In this document: positions 33,920-43,373 of the stretch, one piece after another
How the letters are laid out: every line of letters starts with the position of its first letter
Numbering within the stretch: the first letter of the stretch is position 1
Origin: an uncultured Spirochaetota bacterium
GTDB lineage: Bacteria; Spirochaetota; Spirochaetia; JAFGXN01
Assembly: GCA_944390005.1 (NCBI GenBank)
Contig: CALXOJ010000001.1
Location: 310,588 to 374,587 of the forward strand
Length of the DNA stretch: 64,000 nucleotides
Reading direction: 5' to 3'
The notes under the pieces: generated by a model
The model's input: only the letters and a program-made list of their open reading frames with translations
What the model was told of the DNA's origin: nothing
Database searches by the model: none
Translations under genes and position numbers: made by a program

Positions 33920-35395
33920 ATGAAAGTATTTTTTCTGACAGTTCTCATTGCCGCGGCGGTTTTTATCGGTTGTCCCGAAACACCGGAAGTTAATTCTGGA
34001 GTGGACGGCGATGAAGCGGGTGGAGTTTTACCGATTGATCCGGCGTCGGTAGAGCTGACGAATCTGAATGTCGCGCAAGATGACGGAGCGATCGTTGTGA
34101 CGTGGACGGATCCTAACGTAGATGAGTTAGAATCGATTTCCATTATAACTCAGCATGATGAAAACGGGGAAATTATTGATGAAGGGTCAGTCGAACCGGG
34201 TACGGAAAAATACACGGTTGCGAAAGAGAAATTAAAGGTCAATGAAACTTATATTCTAACGCTTTTCGGAGAAATCAGTGACGGAAGAAAAACCGCTGAA
34301 TCGAAAATAGCGAGAACGCTTTCCAGAATCAGTTTAATGTTCACACAAAAGGAGGTTTACGATACTTATGCCGAGTTTGAGTGGGCAACGTCGTCGGCAG
34401 ATGAAGATTTGGTGTTTGAATACGGCGGACAAGAGAAATTAATTCAGCCGGGAGAGACGTCTCTAAGAGTTGATGGGTTGAATCCGGGAACCGATTATAC
34501 GTTTACATTGCGCACACAGTCCGGCGACGCGCGGATCGACTGGCAGGCGGAAACCATGCTCTTTTGGGACGATTTCGACTATTCGACTCCCGAAGATCTG
34601 ACGGCTTCGAGGTGGATTTGGGCAGAACGGGCAAACTCCTCCAATACCGGTCACTGGAGTTTCAGTATGCGCGGAGAAGACAATAAGAACCGAGTTGAAC
34701 TGCTGGATGAAGACGGAAGCCGTTTTTTGCGTCTGAAAGGAGAGTATCAGGGAACTTCTGCCGACACCGAAAAGATGCTCGGCGCCGGTCTCCGTTCCCA
34801 GGACCGTTTTTACTTTACGTTCGGAAAAGTGGAAATCCGTTTCCGTTTTCATGACACGGTTGCCGGAAGTTTTCCCGCGCTGTGGATGATGCCGCAGACT
34901 GCTGATCCGGGATGTTCGGGCGGCGGCGGGTGGCCTTTCGGAGGAGAAATCGACATCATGGAGCGGGTTCACAGCAAGGCGGCGTTGGTTTACAACACGG
35001 CTCACACGGAGAATTGGTCGACCGAGGGGAACGGATACGCCGGTAAATCCAAACAGTATAATGTCCGAGGAGAGGAGGGCGGAAGCGGAAGCGCGGAGGA
35101 CTGGAATACGTGGAACACGGTCGGCATCGAATGGACGAAATCCGGTCTTCAGTGGTATGTCAACGGGAAGAAGACCCATTGGATTCCCTCTGAGGATAAT
35201 TTGCACAACTATCCGTTTACGGAAAAATCCTCGTTCTATTTGATTATGAACATGAGCGTTGCCCGGGGCGGATTTCCGGGTAATGCCGAGCCGGGATTTT
35301 ATAACCATATGGACGTCGATTATGTCAAAGTCACTCCGAATGCGGACACCATTGTCCAGGATTGTCCGTATTACACGCCGGGAGGTGTTCAATGA
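33920..35395 (+). CDS. GH16-family glycoside hydrolase lipoprotein (copy 1)
   Basis: 491 residues. Lipoprotein signal ending VFIGC (Cys about 18). Two fibronectin-III-like beta domains (about 45-125 and 130-210), then a complete GH16 catalytic domain with EIDIME (E343, D345, E348: nucleophile, helper, acid/base). The aromatic run FPALWMMPQ and YNTAHTENWS are also GH16 features. Enzymes of this type cleave internal beta-1,3/1,4 glucans or galactans; which one is not readable. Surface or periplasmic lipoprotein (inferred). The stop overlaps the next start by 4 bp. Paralogue of the gene at 37418. Confidence 0.9.
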   Translation: MKVFFLTVLIAAAVFIGCPETPEVNSGVDGDEAGGVLPIDPASVELTNLNVAQDDGAIVVTWTDPNVDELESISIITQHDENGEIIDEGSVEPGTEKYTVAKEKLKVNETYILTLFGEISDGRKTAESKIARTLSRISLMFTQKEVYDTYAEFEWATSSADEDLVFEYGGQEKLIQPGETSLRVDGLNPGTDYTFTLRTQSGDARIDWQAETMLFWDDFDYSTPEDLTASRWIWAERANSSNTGHWSFSMRGEDNKNRVELLDEDGSRFLRLKGEYQGTSADTEKMLGAGLRSQDRFYFTFGKVEIRFRFHDTVAGSFPALWMMPQTADPGCSGGGGWPFGGEIDIMERVHSKAALVYNTAHTENWSTEGNGYAGKSKQYNVRGEEGGSGSAEDWNTWNTVGIEWTKSGLQWYVNGKKTHWIPSEDNLHNYPFTEKSSFYLIMNMSVARGGFPGNAEPGFYNHMDVDYVKVTPNADTIVQDCPYYTPGGVQ

Positions 35396-37287
35396 AAAAG
35401 TTATTGATAATGACAGCCATTTCGTTATTTTTTGCAGCGTGTCCGGAAACGGTTCCGGATCCTGAAACGGAAGGGACGAAAGAAGCTGCCGAAAACGAAC
35501 GATTTTTGATTGCCGATGTTGCGGTGACGCCGATTTCGGGTATAAACGAAACGGAATTTACATGGAAGGCGGAAATTCAAACCTCGTTTGACTCAGAGCT
35601 GGTCATTTTGTTGGACGGAGTTTCGGAAATCGGAAAGGAAACGCTTTCAGGTATTGATGAACCGCATTCGATCTCCGGAACGATTGAAACACCTCTGTCA
35701 CTCGGTTCCCATTCGGTGGTTTTTGTGTTAACAGCAAACGGACGCCCTTCTTTGAGCCGGACGGCTTATTTTGAGGTCCGTTCTGCCGGAACCGGCATCT
35801 CCATGCCGTCGGCCGATTTTTCCGTAATCTGGCCGGAGGGATCTGAGGGAATTGTGAAGGAAAACGACCCGGTCAAAATCGATATGACGGCGGTGACAAG
35901 CGACATCGAAAACGTTTTCGGTTTGGTGTCCGCCGAATGGAAGCTGGAAAAACGGAGCGGTTCGCAGAACACTCCTGCCGGCTGGACGGATGTTTTTACG
36001 GAAGAAGCGCCGATTTTAACTGACGCAACTCTGCAAAATCCGATTGAACTGACAGTCAAGAGCGGTGTTGTTCCCGGGGTTTTTCGCATGACGCTGACAA
36101 TTGTCAATGGCGGTTCGGATGAAGCGACAAATAAAGCTGAAAAATCGGTTGATTTTACTGTTGACGCAAAGTATTTCGGTGAAACGATTTATCTTGGAAA
36201 TTTGACTTTAACCCGTTCGCCTGGACATTTTTACACTTTTGACAACAGTGCTGAGTTTGCTCCTGAGAACGGAGTTGTAGAAGGCGGAGTTGTGACTTTT
36301 GCCGATCTTTCGGCGGATGGATTCATAGAGTTGCCGGCTCCCGAGGGGTGGCGTGCCGTTGTCATACGTGCACGATTCGATTCGGGTACGGGAACTCCGA
36401 ATTTGTATTTTGGCTCTTCTGAAACGGATTACTACACCTATTTTAGAAACAACGGTGTTTCTGTTTATGATTCTTCATGGACGTCGCTAAAGGCATCGGG
36501 AATGGCTTGGAGCGGCGGTATGGAAGAGGGTGTTTTTTCCGAATTTCTGATTTTTAAAGACGGTTCCTCAATTTTAATGCGAATGGGGGCGGAGAGCCGC
36601 ATTTTAAAAGACGAAAATTTCAGTGCGCTTCCGGCTTCGAGCATTCGGTTCGGGTTTGAAGTTGATGGCGGAACAGCAGCAGTTTCCGTTGATGAAATCG
36701 GATTTTATACACTCGCTTCATCGGATCAAATAAGCGAAGCTCCGCAGAATGTTGAAATTGAAGGAACCGCATACGGTTTGGTAAAAGCATTTAATTTTAA
36801 TGATTCCGACGGGGTTTCAACATCGGGAACGGTAACTGTTTCGGGCGGAAAAGCAAGTGTGTCCAATTCCGGAACAACTTTTACGTTTGAAAATGTGGAG
36901 GCATTTGATTATGTGGAAGTGCGGTTAAAGTACGACGGCCGCCCTAATTTGTTTTTTAATGGAATCACCGCACAGCATTTTACTTTTTTCAGACCGCAGC
37001 CGGTTGATGCAGGGTACAATGTGTGGACAGCTCCGGAAGATTGGAACGGAGTTCAGCCGACGACAACGTATTGGAATTATGAGAGGACGGAAAACGCTTA
37101 CGGAGTATACGGTTTTGCTTTTACAGATTCTTCCGTCCGCTATCTGTTTGACCGTTTTTGGGCAGCAGATAACGGAACGGCGAATGCACCATCTTCAACG
37201 CTTTCTCCGGTTTTAATGATTCAAAAAGAGAATGTCAATGGCGGTGTGACAGTTGACATTGATTATGTCGCTTTTTATAAGAAATGA
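35392..37287 (+). CDS. Modular lipoprotein partner of GH16 copy 1
   Basis: 631 residues, ATG overlapping the GH16 stop. Lipobox FFAAC (Cys 17). Residues about 38-125 form an immunoglobulin-like beta domain (IADVAVTPISG ... LSRTAYFEVR), followed by a second Ig-like region with the SVDFTVDAKYF segment. Two related C-terminal beta-sandwich modules follow: FYTFDNSAEF...VDEIGFYTL and AFNFNDSDG...VDYVAFYKK, each ending in a D-E/Y-x-x-F-Y strand. They look like carbohydrate-binding jelly rolls, but I do not recognise a CBM family. Expected to capture glycan for the GH16 enzyme (inference). Confidence 0.75.
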   Translation: MKKLLIMTAISLFFAACPETVPDPETEGTKEAAENERFLIADVAVTPISGINETEFTWKAEIQTSFDSELVILLDGVSEIGKETLSGIDEPHSISGTIETPLSLGSHSVVFVLTANGRPSLSRTAYFEVRSAGTGISMPSADFSVIWPEGSEGIVKENDPVKIDMTAVTSDIENVFGLVSAEWKLEKRSGSQNTPAGWTDVFTEEAPILTDATLQNPIELTVKSGVVPGVFRMTLTIVNGGSDEATNKAEKSVDFTVDAKYFGETIYLGNLTLTRSPGHFYTFDNSAEFAPENGVVEGGVVTFADLSADGFIELPAPEGWRAVVIRARFDSGTGTPNLYFGSSETDYYTYFRNNGVSVYDSSWTSLKASGMAWSGGMEEGVFSEFLIFKDGSSILMRMGAESRILKDENFSALPASSIRFGFEVDGGTAAVSVDEIGFYTLASSDQISEAPQNVEIEGTAYGLVKAFNFNDSDGVSTSGTVTVSGGKASVSNSGTTFTFENVEAFDYVEVRLKYDGRPNLFFNGITAQHFTFFRPQPVDAGYNVWTAPEDWNGVQPTTTYWNYERTENAYGVYGFAFTDSSVRYLFDRFWAADNGTANAPSSTLSPVLMIQKENVNGGVTVDIDYVAFYKK

Positions 37288-37417
37288 TGTGATAAAATTT
37301 TTGATAAGATGGAGTTGAAGGAGTCGGACAGCTTTCATTTGTAGAATTTTGTGTTTAAATTTCATTTATGTATTATCATTATTGCGACAATGCTTAAAAT
37401 AAACGCGAGGAGAATTT

Positions 37418-38836
37418 ATGAAAAAGATTCTATTGATTGCCTCAGTTTTTGCGGGGTTTTTTACGGCGTGTCCTCAGCCTCCGACCATTATGACGGAAAC
37501 CGTTGAAATTTCAGAGTGGTCGATCGGTCAGAAGGATGGTTCGCTCGTTGTTCAGTGGACGGATCCTTCGGTCGATAATCTGAAATCGATTTCCGTTGTC
37601 ACTCGACTCGGAGAAGAGGTTGTTGATGAAGGTTCGGTCGAGCCGGGAACGCAGACGTATACTATCCCAAAGGATAAAGTGAAGGTGGGAGAGTCATATT
37701 TGATCACGATTTTCGGATTGGACAGCGAAAACAATAAAACAGCCGAGACCTCCGTGCCTCATACAGTTTCTTCCGCTAATTTGCTGTTTGAATCGGTGAA
37801 TGTATACGATCAATATGCTGAATTAAAAATCGCGAGCGACGCATCTTCTCAGTTGACTCTCGAATACGGCGGCCAAAGCATAACAATCGATAACGGAACA
37901 ACAGATATCCGGATTGATAATTTAAAGCCAGGGCAAACTTATATTTTTACGCTGCGCACAGAAAATCACAGCGCTGCAACTTTCACGCGGAAAACCATGC
38001 TTTTTTGGGACGATTTTGCTTATAGTACGCCGGAAGATCTGACAGCTTCGCGGTGGACTTGGTGCCACCGTGAAAATCCGAATCTAGAGAATCATTGGAG
38101 CTTCAGTATGCGCGGAGAGGGGAATGCAGAACGTGTTCTCTTTAATACGGAAGAGGGCGTCAATTTTCTGAGATTGGAAGGTTATTATAAAGGCGAAGAA
38201 AAAAATCCTGAAAATATGTTGGGAGCCGGCGTTCGTTCTCAAGGTTGCTTTTACTTTACGTTTGGAAAGGTAGAAATCCGCTTTCGGTTTAAAGATTCGC
38301 TTCCGGGGAGCTTTCCCGCGCTGTGGATGATGCCGCAGAACGCCGATCCCGGCTGCGCGAATGGCGGTTCGTGGCCGTACGGAGGGGAGATTGATATCAT
38401 GGAACGGGTTCACAGTCGTCCGTGGTTGGTTTATAACACGGCTCATACGGAAAATTGGTCGACTGCAGCAGGTGGATACGCCGGAGAGTCGAGTCAGTAC
38501 AATGTTGCCGGAAAACAGAACGGATCAGGTAAAGCGGAAGATTGGAATAAGTGGAACATTGTCGGTATTGAATGGAGCCGAGGCGGGCTGCAGTGGTATG
38601 TTAACGGCGTCAGAACCAAGTGGATTCCCGCCGAAGACAATTTGGGAAACTATCCGTTTACGGAAAAATCGTCATTCTATTTGATTATGAATATGAGTGT
38701 GGCAGGAGGCGGTTTTGCGGGAAAGGCGGAGCCGGGATTTTATAATTACATAGATATTGATTATGTCAAAGTCACTCCGAATGCGGATACTATTGTTCAG
38801 GATTGTCCGTATTACACCTCGGGAGGTGCTCAATGA
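37418..38836 (+). CDS. GH16-family glycoside hydrolase lipoprotein (copy 2)
   Basis: 472 residues. Lipobox FTAC (Cys about 17), two FN3-like domains and a GH16 domain with EIDIME (E324, D326, E329). It is a close paralogue of the gene at 33920. The catalytic domain and C-terminal tail (VKVTPNADTIVQDCPYY) are nearly identical, while the N-terminal sandwich domains and the linker between lipid anchor and first domain differ more. A possible promoter is TAAAAT at 37395-37400 with TTATCA 16 bp upstream; GAGGAG precedes the ATG. The stop overlaps the next start by 4 bp, exactly as in copy 1. Confidence 0.9.
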   Translation: MKKILLIASVFAGFFTACPQPPTIMTETVEISEWSIGQKDGSLVVQWTDPSVDNLKSISVVTRLGEEVVDEGSVEPGTQTYTIPKDKVKVGESYLITIFGLDSENNKTAETSVPHTVSSANLLFESVNVYDQYAELKIASDASSQLTLEYGGQSITIDNGTTDIRIDNLKPGQTYIFTLRTENHSAATFTRKTMLFWDDFAYSTPEDLTASRWTWCHRENPNLENHWSFSMRGEGNAERVLFNTEEGVNFLRLEGYYKGEEKNPENMLGAGVRSQGCFYFTFGKVEIRFRFKDSLPGSFPALWMMPQNADPGCANGGSWPYGGEIDIMERVHSRPWLVYNTAHTENWSTAAGGYAGESSQYNVAGKQNGSGKAEDWNKWNIVGIEWSRGGLQWYVNGVRTKWIPAEDNLGNYPFTEKSSFYLIMNMSVAGGGFAGKAEPGFYNYIDIDYVKVTPNADTIVQDCPYYTSGGAQ

Positions 38837-39195
38837 AAAAGTTATTGATGATTGCAGTCATTGCGTTGTCGATGGCAGCCTGTGAACCTGAGGGAGACTT
38901 GTATGTGATTTCGTCTGTTTCGGTTTCGCCGATTTCCGGTGATGTCGGAACGGAATTTGAATGGCAGGCGGAGGTTTCAACTTTAGTTGCTTCAGAGTTG
39001 ACGGTGACATTGAATGGCGCGGAATCTGTCGAAATTGCTCAAGAATCTGTAGAGGGGAAAAGTATTGAGCAATTGTTTTCAGGTGTCATTTCCTCCGGCT
39101 CTCTTTCACAGCCCGGTATTTACTCTGTTTCTTTTACTTTGTCTTCTCCGGGGCGAACCTCTTTGGAGAGAACAGCTTATTTTGAGGTGAAATAG
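38833..39195 (+). CDS. Short lipoprotein, N-terminal module only of the copy-1 partner
   Basis: 120 residues. Same MKKLL signal, lipobox MAAC and one Ig-like domain (SVSVSPISGDVGTEFEWQAE ... LERTAYFEVK) as the first ~125 residues of the 631-residue protein at 35392. It stops right at the domain boundary, without the putative binding modules. Either a deliberately short variant or the remnant of a longer gene shortened after duplication; the frame is intact, so I list it as a gene. Confidence 0.7.
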   Translation: MKKLLMIAVIALSMAACEPEGDLYVISSVSVSPISGDVGTEFEWQAEVSTLVASELTVTLNGAESVEIAQESVEGKSIEQLFSGVISSGSLSQPGIYSVSFTLSSPGRTSLERTAYFEVK

Positions 39196-39232
39196 TGCTT
39201 TACCAATTTTCAAGGAAAGCATTCGTAAAAAG

Positions 39233-39266
39233 AACGGCGTTTCAAAAGAAACGCCGTTTTCTTTTT
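39233..39266. terminator. Bidirectional terminator between the lipoprotein cluster and pfp
   Basis: An 11-bp stem AACGGCGTTTC/GAAACGCCGTT with an AAAA loop, then TTCTTTTT on the plus strand; on the minus strand CTTTTTACG follows. Confidence 0.9.
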
Positions 39267-39270
39267 CAGT

Positions 39271-40920
39271 TTAGTTTTTCTTCGCTTCGCAGGCGAGGGT
39301 TTTCGTTGTCAAGTCGCAGACGGAAGCGGGACCGTAGTATTGAATCGCTCCCGGATAGGTGTAGCAGGTTTCTCTTGCCCACCGTTCGCGATTGGCAGCA
39401 AAAGCTTGGAAGGGCGCCGCATCCAAATCAACCAACGCTTTTCGTATAACCGGTTTCAGAGCGCCGTGACGCTGTTCCATGTTCATCATCATCGTCAGCG
39501 GAATGCCTCCGGCAATCCATTCGTCGGCAGGCGCTGCTAAATTCCGTACGGAAGAGAGGTAGCCGCTCAGATTATTGGCAATCAGCAGCGAAGCGTTGTA
39601 TCCAAGACTGTAGCAATAATCGGCGTCGAAATTGGAGGGAAAAGCACAGCGGCCTTCATAGCCGAAAAAGTGGTGCAGTGCCGAAAACTTCACTTTTTCA
39701 CCGCGGGCTTTAATCGCTTTTTTCACCATTTCAGAGAGTAATTTTTCCGTTTCAATCAGCGAAACTTGAACGTTGCCGTGCGGATCGCGGTCTAAAAGCA
39801 GCTGTTTGGCGATTCCTTCAGGAAGTGAATCGAAAGCGGCCGCCGATTCCTTCGAGAAGTGCTGTTTCAGCCACTTGGTTTGGGAAGCGAAATCGGGTAA
39901 CGCGGAAAATTCGCTTTCATTTTGCGCCATTAAGTCGTTCAGTTCCGCAATTAAGGTCTTCATTTCAGGAATGAATTCGATTAATCCTTCGGGAATGAGT
40001 CCGACTCCAAACGTTTTTCCGTCGCAAGCACGGGTGATGACGATGTCGGCAATCTCTTTGGCAATTTGCATCAGCGTTTTCTGTTCTTTTTCGACCTCTT
40101 CCGAGATGATGCAAAAATTGGGTTGTGTCTGCAGGGCGCATTCCAACGCTATGTGAGAAGCGCTTCTGCCCATCAGTTTGATGAAATGCCAGTATTTTTT
40201 TGCGGAATCGGCGTCGCGTTCGATGTTGCCGATCAGTTCGGCGTAGGTCTTTGTTGCAGTGTCGAATCCGAAGCTGGTTTCAATGTATTCGTTTTTGAGG
40301 TCGCCGTCGATGGTCTTTGGGCAGCCGATAACCGAAATTCCGGTCTGTTTTTCGGCAAAGTATTCGGCCAAAACGGCGGCGTTTGTATTGGAATCGTCTC
40401 CGCCGATGATAACGATCGCGGAGATGCTGCGGCGTTGGCACACTTCAATGCATTTATCGAACTGTTCGACGGTTTCCAGCTTCGTTCTGCCGGAACCGAT
40501 CATGTCGAATCCGCCTGTATTGCGGTAGGCGTCCATCATTTCACCGGTAATTTCAACAGCCTGATCGTCGACAATGCCGGATGGGCCTCCGAGAAATCCG
40601 AAAAGTTTACTGTCGGCGTTTGCGGCTTTGATTCCGTCGAAAAGTCCCGCAATGACGTTGTGTCCGCCGGGTGCCTGTCCGCCGGAGAGGATGACGCCGA
40701 CGTTGCGCACGGCGGCCGCGTCGGGATTGTTCCCTGGTTCAAAGAGTGCAATCGGCGCTCCAAAGTTGTTTTTGAAGAGTTTTTTTAACTCGTCAGCGTC
40801 GGCGTAAGCCGAAGTCGGCTGCCCTAAAACCGCTTTGATTTCGGTTGGGCGGTTTTTCAAAAGCGCCGGCAGTTTTGGTTTGTATTGATATCGTTCTTGC
40901 TGCAGCGGTGAGAGATCCAT
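39271..40920 (-). CDS. pfp: PPi-dependent 6-phosphofructokinase (long type)
   Basis: 549 residues, the long PFP subclass of spirochaetes and plants. GGDD (173-176) carries the Asp that excludes ATP in favour of PPi, and PKTIDGDL (201-208) has the catalytic Asp and Lys. [14 protein letters not shown] is the substrate-site segment. It phosphorylates fructose-6-P with PPi, reversibly. Its promoter is TTGCCA-N17-TAAAAT (40950-40978), with GGAGGA before the ATG. Together with HppA it suggests PPi-centred energetics. Confidence 0.94.
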   Translation of the reverse strand: MDLSPLQQERYQYKPKLPALLKNRPTEIKAVLGQPTSAYADADELKKLFKNNFGAPIALFEPGNNPDAAAVRNVGVILSGGQAPGGHNVIAGLFDGIKAANADSKLFGFLGGPSGIVDDQAVEITGEMMDAYRNTGGFDMIGSGRTKLETVEQFDKCIEVCQRRSISAIVIIGGDDSNTNAAVLAEYFAEKQTGISVIGCPKTIDGDLKNEYIETSFGFDTATKTYAELIGNIERDADSAKKYWHFIKLMGRSASHIALECALQTQPNFCIISEEVEKEQKTLMQIAKEIADIVITRACDGKTFGVGLIPEGLIEFIPEMKTLIAELNDLMAQNESEFSALPDFASQTKWLKQHFSKESAAAFDSLPEGIAKQLLLDRDPHGNVQVSLIETEKLLSEMVKKAIKARGEKVKFSALHHFFGYEGRCAFPSNFDADYCYSLGYNASLLIANNLSGYLSSVRNLAAPADEWIAGGIPLTMMMNMEQRHGALKPVIRKALVDLDAAPFQAFAANRERWARETCYTYPGAIQYYGPASVCDLTTKTLACEAKKN

Positions 40921-40949
40921 TGATTCCTCCGAAAAAAATAAGATGAGTT

Positions 40950-40978
40950 ATTTTATACTCTCCGACGATGTGTGGCAA
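40950..40978 (-). promoter_or_regulatory. pfp promoter
   Basis: Minus strand: TTGCCA (40973-40978), 17-bp spacer, TAAAAT (40950-40955). Confidence 0.55.
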
Positions 40979-41018
40979 GGGAAATTTGAAAAAGAATTTG
41001 ACTTCCGGTGATTTTTCG

Positions 41019-41046
41019 TTGACAAATTTCGCCGAACGGTTATGAT
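41019..41046 (+). promoter_or_regulatory. Promoter whose -10 box nearly touches the start codon
   Basis: TTGACA (41019-41024), 16-bp spacer, TATGAT (41041-41046). Only 6 nt separate it from the ATG at 41053, so transcription would begin about at the A of ATG. Confidence 0.55.
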
Positions 41047-41052
41047 GAAACC

Positions 41053-41502
41053 ATGAAGAAAACGATTTTTGGCTTGTTTCTTTGCGCCGTTTTTTTATCC
41101 GGGTGCGGACGGATGAACGTCGATTTCCCTCCGCCGTCCGATTTTGCTTCCGTGACGGAGCTGTTTCCGGCAGCAGTCGACGGAGTACCAATGCAGTTGA
41201 CTCGTTCCGGTTTGAGCCAGGGACTGGCGTATGCGTATCAAGGCGTCGGTTCCGTTTGGGTGTACAGAACGAACGATGAAGCGTCGGCCGCTGCGTTTTT
41301 CGATTCAGAGGTGGCGCCTCTCTTTGACGGGTTTTCTTCTGTCAAACGGTGGAATATCAACGGTCGGCGGCAGGTGCAGGCGAAGGGAGGCGACGGATAC
41401 GCTGTCGGTTGGACAAACGGAAAATGGCTTTTTCTCATCCGTGCGGCTGAGAAAAAGGGGTTTAAAAAATTAATTGACGTTTATCCTTGGATTGAAAACT
41501 AA
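41053..41502 (+). CDS. Small hypothetical lipoprotein
   Basis: 149 residues. Lipobox LSGC (Cys about 18), then a compact globular domain of alternating strands and helices (VDGVPMQLTRSGLSQGLAYA, AAAFFDSEVAPLF, DGYAVGWTNGKWLFLIRAA). Not recognised. Monocistronic between pfp and galK, with its own promoter and terminator. It has no Shine-Dalgarno, and the promoter geometry predicts a leaderless mRNA. Confidence 0.65.
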   Translation: MKKTIFGLFLCAVFLSGCGRMNVDFPPPSDFASVTELFPAAVDGVPMQLTRSGLSQGLAYAYQGVGSVWVYRTNDEASAAAFFDSEVAPLFDGFSSVKRWNINGRRQVQAKGGDGYAVGWTNGKWLFLIRAAEKKGFKKLIDVYPWIEN

Positions 41503-41509
41503 ATAAAAA

Positions 41510-41529
41510 ACCGCGGAGTGATCCGCGGT
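41510..41529. terminator. Bidirectional terminator between the lipoprotein and galK
   Basis: Stem ACCGCGGA/TCCGCGGT with loop GTGA. CTTTT follows on the plus strand and TTTTTTATTT on the minus strand, so it serves galK better. Confidence 0.85.
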
Positions 41530-41539
41530 CTTTTCGGTG

Positions 41540-42826
41540 TCAGACGACCGTTGTTCCTTCCGAACGAATTTTAATCGGTGTTACGCTTCCGATTCCGAAC
41601 ATATTTTCCATAAATCGGGTGTAGGCTCCCGTGTATTCGCTTTTGATGTACACTTGAATTGTTCCCGCAAAACCTCCGCCGTGAACACGACAGACGCCGA
41701 TAGAGCCGGGACCGTGATCGATGAAAAACTGCTCGGTGACTGCCAACGCGGTAGTAACGCCTTGATGTTGAATGTCTTTGACACTGGTGCAGTTCTGTAA
41801 AAAACGCCACGAGGAGAGTCCCGATTTTTTGACCAGTTTCAGATAGTCTACAATCCGGTTGGCTTTCAACGCTTCCACCATTTTGATCGGACGCTCGTTT
41901 TCATTGATGAAGTGAAGCGCCCGCAAAAAAGCGCGGTCGCCGCATTTGTTGCGAATTTCAACGGAACGCAGCATCAAATCGGTAACGGTCAATCCTCGTA
42001 AATAAGGCTGACCGAAAAGTTTGGCAACGCTTTTCATTTCAGCGGGAACGGCAGCGTATTCATCGGTCAGATCCGCATGGCTGCCGCCGGTATTGACGAC
42101 AAGAAGATCGTAACCGTATTTTTTAAACGAGAATTGCACGTCGTTAATGACGGGGTTTTGAGGATCCGCAAAGTCGATTGCGACGATTCCGCCGTATGCA
42201 CAGGCGATCTGATCCATCAGTCCGCACGGTTTGTCAAAATAGTTATTCTCCGCCCACTGTCCGGCTTTTGCGATTGTAACGGGATCGATTTTTTTGTTAT
42301 TATAAAAAACGCTGAAAATATTGCCGATTAAATCTTCTACGGCCGCGGAGGAACTCAATCCGCTTCCGCCGGGAACGTTGCTGGTCGTGTAAGCGGAAAA
42401 ACCGCCGACTTTGTATTCGAGGTGCTTCAGCCGCGCCGCAATGCCGCGGATTAACGCCTCGGTTGTTCCTTTTTCCGATTCCTTTTTTTCGATGTCTTTG
42501 ATGTCAACGATAGCAGGCGGATAGCCTTCCGAAAAAATTTCGACAACGGTGTCATCCCGTTTGAAGGCGAATGCGAGCAGATCCAACTGAACGCTGGCGG
42601 CCAAAACGCAGCCGTGGTTGTGGTCGGTATGGTTCCCTGCCAATTCGGTTCGTCCCGGATTGCTGAAAATGGTAAAATCTTTGTTTGCCAATTCTTTCGG
42701 AATCAATTCGGTTGCTTTTAAATACCGCTGGGTCTGTTTTTCGACTTCGTCGGCTCCGTACAACGCTTCAAAACGGGCGTTATAGGCGCCGTTGTTTAAT
42801 TTTTTAACGATTTCTGCCGGTTTCAC
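41540..42826 (-). CDS. galK: Galactokinase
   Basis: 428 residues from GTG 42826, chosen for AAGGAG with a 6-nt spacer; the upstream in-frame ATG has no ribosome-binding site. GHMP-kinase signatures are complete: GRTELAGNHTDHNHG near residue 60, and PGGSGLSSSAAVEDLIGNIF (ATP loop). It phosphorylates galactose at C1. Slightly longer than E. coli GalK (about 380). It is divergent from the YaiI gene. Galactose could come from the GH16-released oligosaccharides if those enzymes act on galactans (speculative). Confidence 0.93.
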   Translation of the reverse strand: MKPAEIVKKLNNGAYNARFEALYGADEVEKQTQRYLKATELIPKELANKDFTIFSNPGRTELAGNHTDHNHGCVLAASVQLDLLAFAFKRDDTVVEIFSEGYPPAIVDIKDIEKKESEKGTTEALIRGIAARLKHLEYKVGGFSAYTTSNVPGGSGLSSSAAVEDLIGNIFSVFYNNKKIDPVTIAKAGQWAENNYFDKPCGLMDQIACAYGGIVAIDFADPQNPVINDVQFSFKKYGYDLLVVNTGGSHADLTDEYAAVPAEMKSVAKLFGQPYLRGLTVTDLMLRSVEIRNKCGDRAFLRALHFINENERPIKMVEALKANRIVDYLKLVKKSGLSSWRFLQNCTSVKDIQHQGVTTALAVTEQFFIDHGPGSIGVCRVHGGGFAGTIQVYIKSEYTGAYTRFMENMFGIGSVTPIKIRSEGTTVV

Positions 42827-42836
42827 GATATGCTCC

Positions 42837-42865
42837 TTGAAAAAAAACCTGTTTCTTTTTAGAAT
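42837..42865 (+). promoter_or_regulatory. Promoter of the YaiI-family gene
   Basis: TTGAAA (42837-42842), 17-bp spacer, TAGAAT (42860-42865). It overlaps the leader of the divergent galK. Confidence 0.5.
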
Positions 42866-42905
42866 ATCACGAAACACTTACGAACGCAACTTTTTTTTGA
42901 GAACC

Positions 42906-43373
42906 GTGAAAATTTTTGTCGATGCCGATTCCTGTCCTGTTTTGATTCGCCCCATTATCGAAAAGGCCGCTGCCCGCCGCCGCCTGGAAACCGTTTTTGT
43001 TGCCGACCGTCCGGTTCCTTTGAGCAAAAACGGCTGGGTTTCGTTTCAAAAAGTCATCTGCGGCGCCGGCTCCGCAGATAATTGGATTTTTAACGCTGCT
43101 GCTGCAGGCGATTTGATCATCACCCGTGATATTCCTTTTGCGGCTCGGCTTCTTGAAAAGAATGCGGTTGTTATCAACGACCGCGGCCTTGAATTTACGT
43201 CTGACAACATTAAAAGTAAATTGAGTGAACGGGATATCATGAAGAGTTTTTACGAATCGGGATTGGCGGTCCAGGGGCTGAAAAGTTACGGAAAAAAAGA
43301 GGCGTTTGACTTTGCCAACCGATTCGATGCGGTTTTGACACGAATGGAAAAAGTTGCCCGAGACCAGACTTGA
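42906..43373 (+). CDS. YaiI/YqxD family protein (UPF0178, DUF188)
   Basis: 155 residues from GTG 42906. The family pattern is intact: VKIFVDADSCPV, FVADRP, DLIITRDIPFA, LLEKNAVVINDRG and the C-terminal FANRFDAVLTR. The PIN-like fold with its acidic residues suggests a nuclease, but the function is unknown. Its last six codons are encoded antisense to the 3' end of the tRNA-Leu gene (overlap 43355-43373). An upstream ATG in the same frame is not supported by homology. Confidence 0.85.
   Translation: MKIFVDADSCPVLIRPIIEKAAARRRLETVFVADRPVPLSKNGWVSFQKVICGAGSADNWIFNAAAAGDLIITRDIPFAARLLEKNAVVINDRGLEFTSDNIKSKLSERDIMKSFYESGLAVQGLKSYGKKEAFDFANRFDAVLTRMEKVARDQT

Noticed and set aside
34463..35392. Minus-strand open frame of 309 codons inside GH16 copy 1
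   Set aside because: Antisense to a domain with clear GH16 motifs; the corresponding stretch in copy 2 is interrupted, so not conserved.
38833..39195. Short lipoprotein as a pseudogene
   Set aside because: The frame is intact, it ends at a domain boundary, and a clean terminator follows; I keep it as a gene and note the alternative.
40066..40788. Plus-strand open frame of 240 codons inside pfp
   Set aside because: Antisense shadow of pfp; composition lacks a protein-like pattern and has no start signal.
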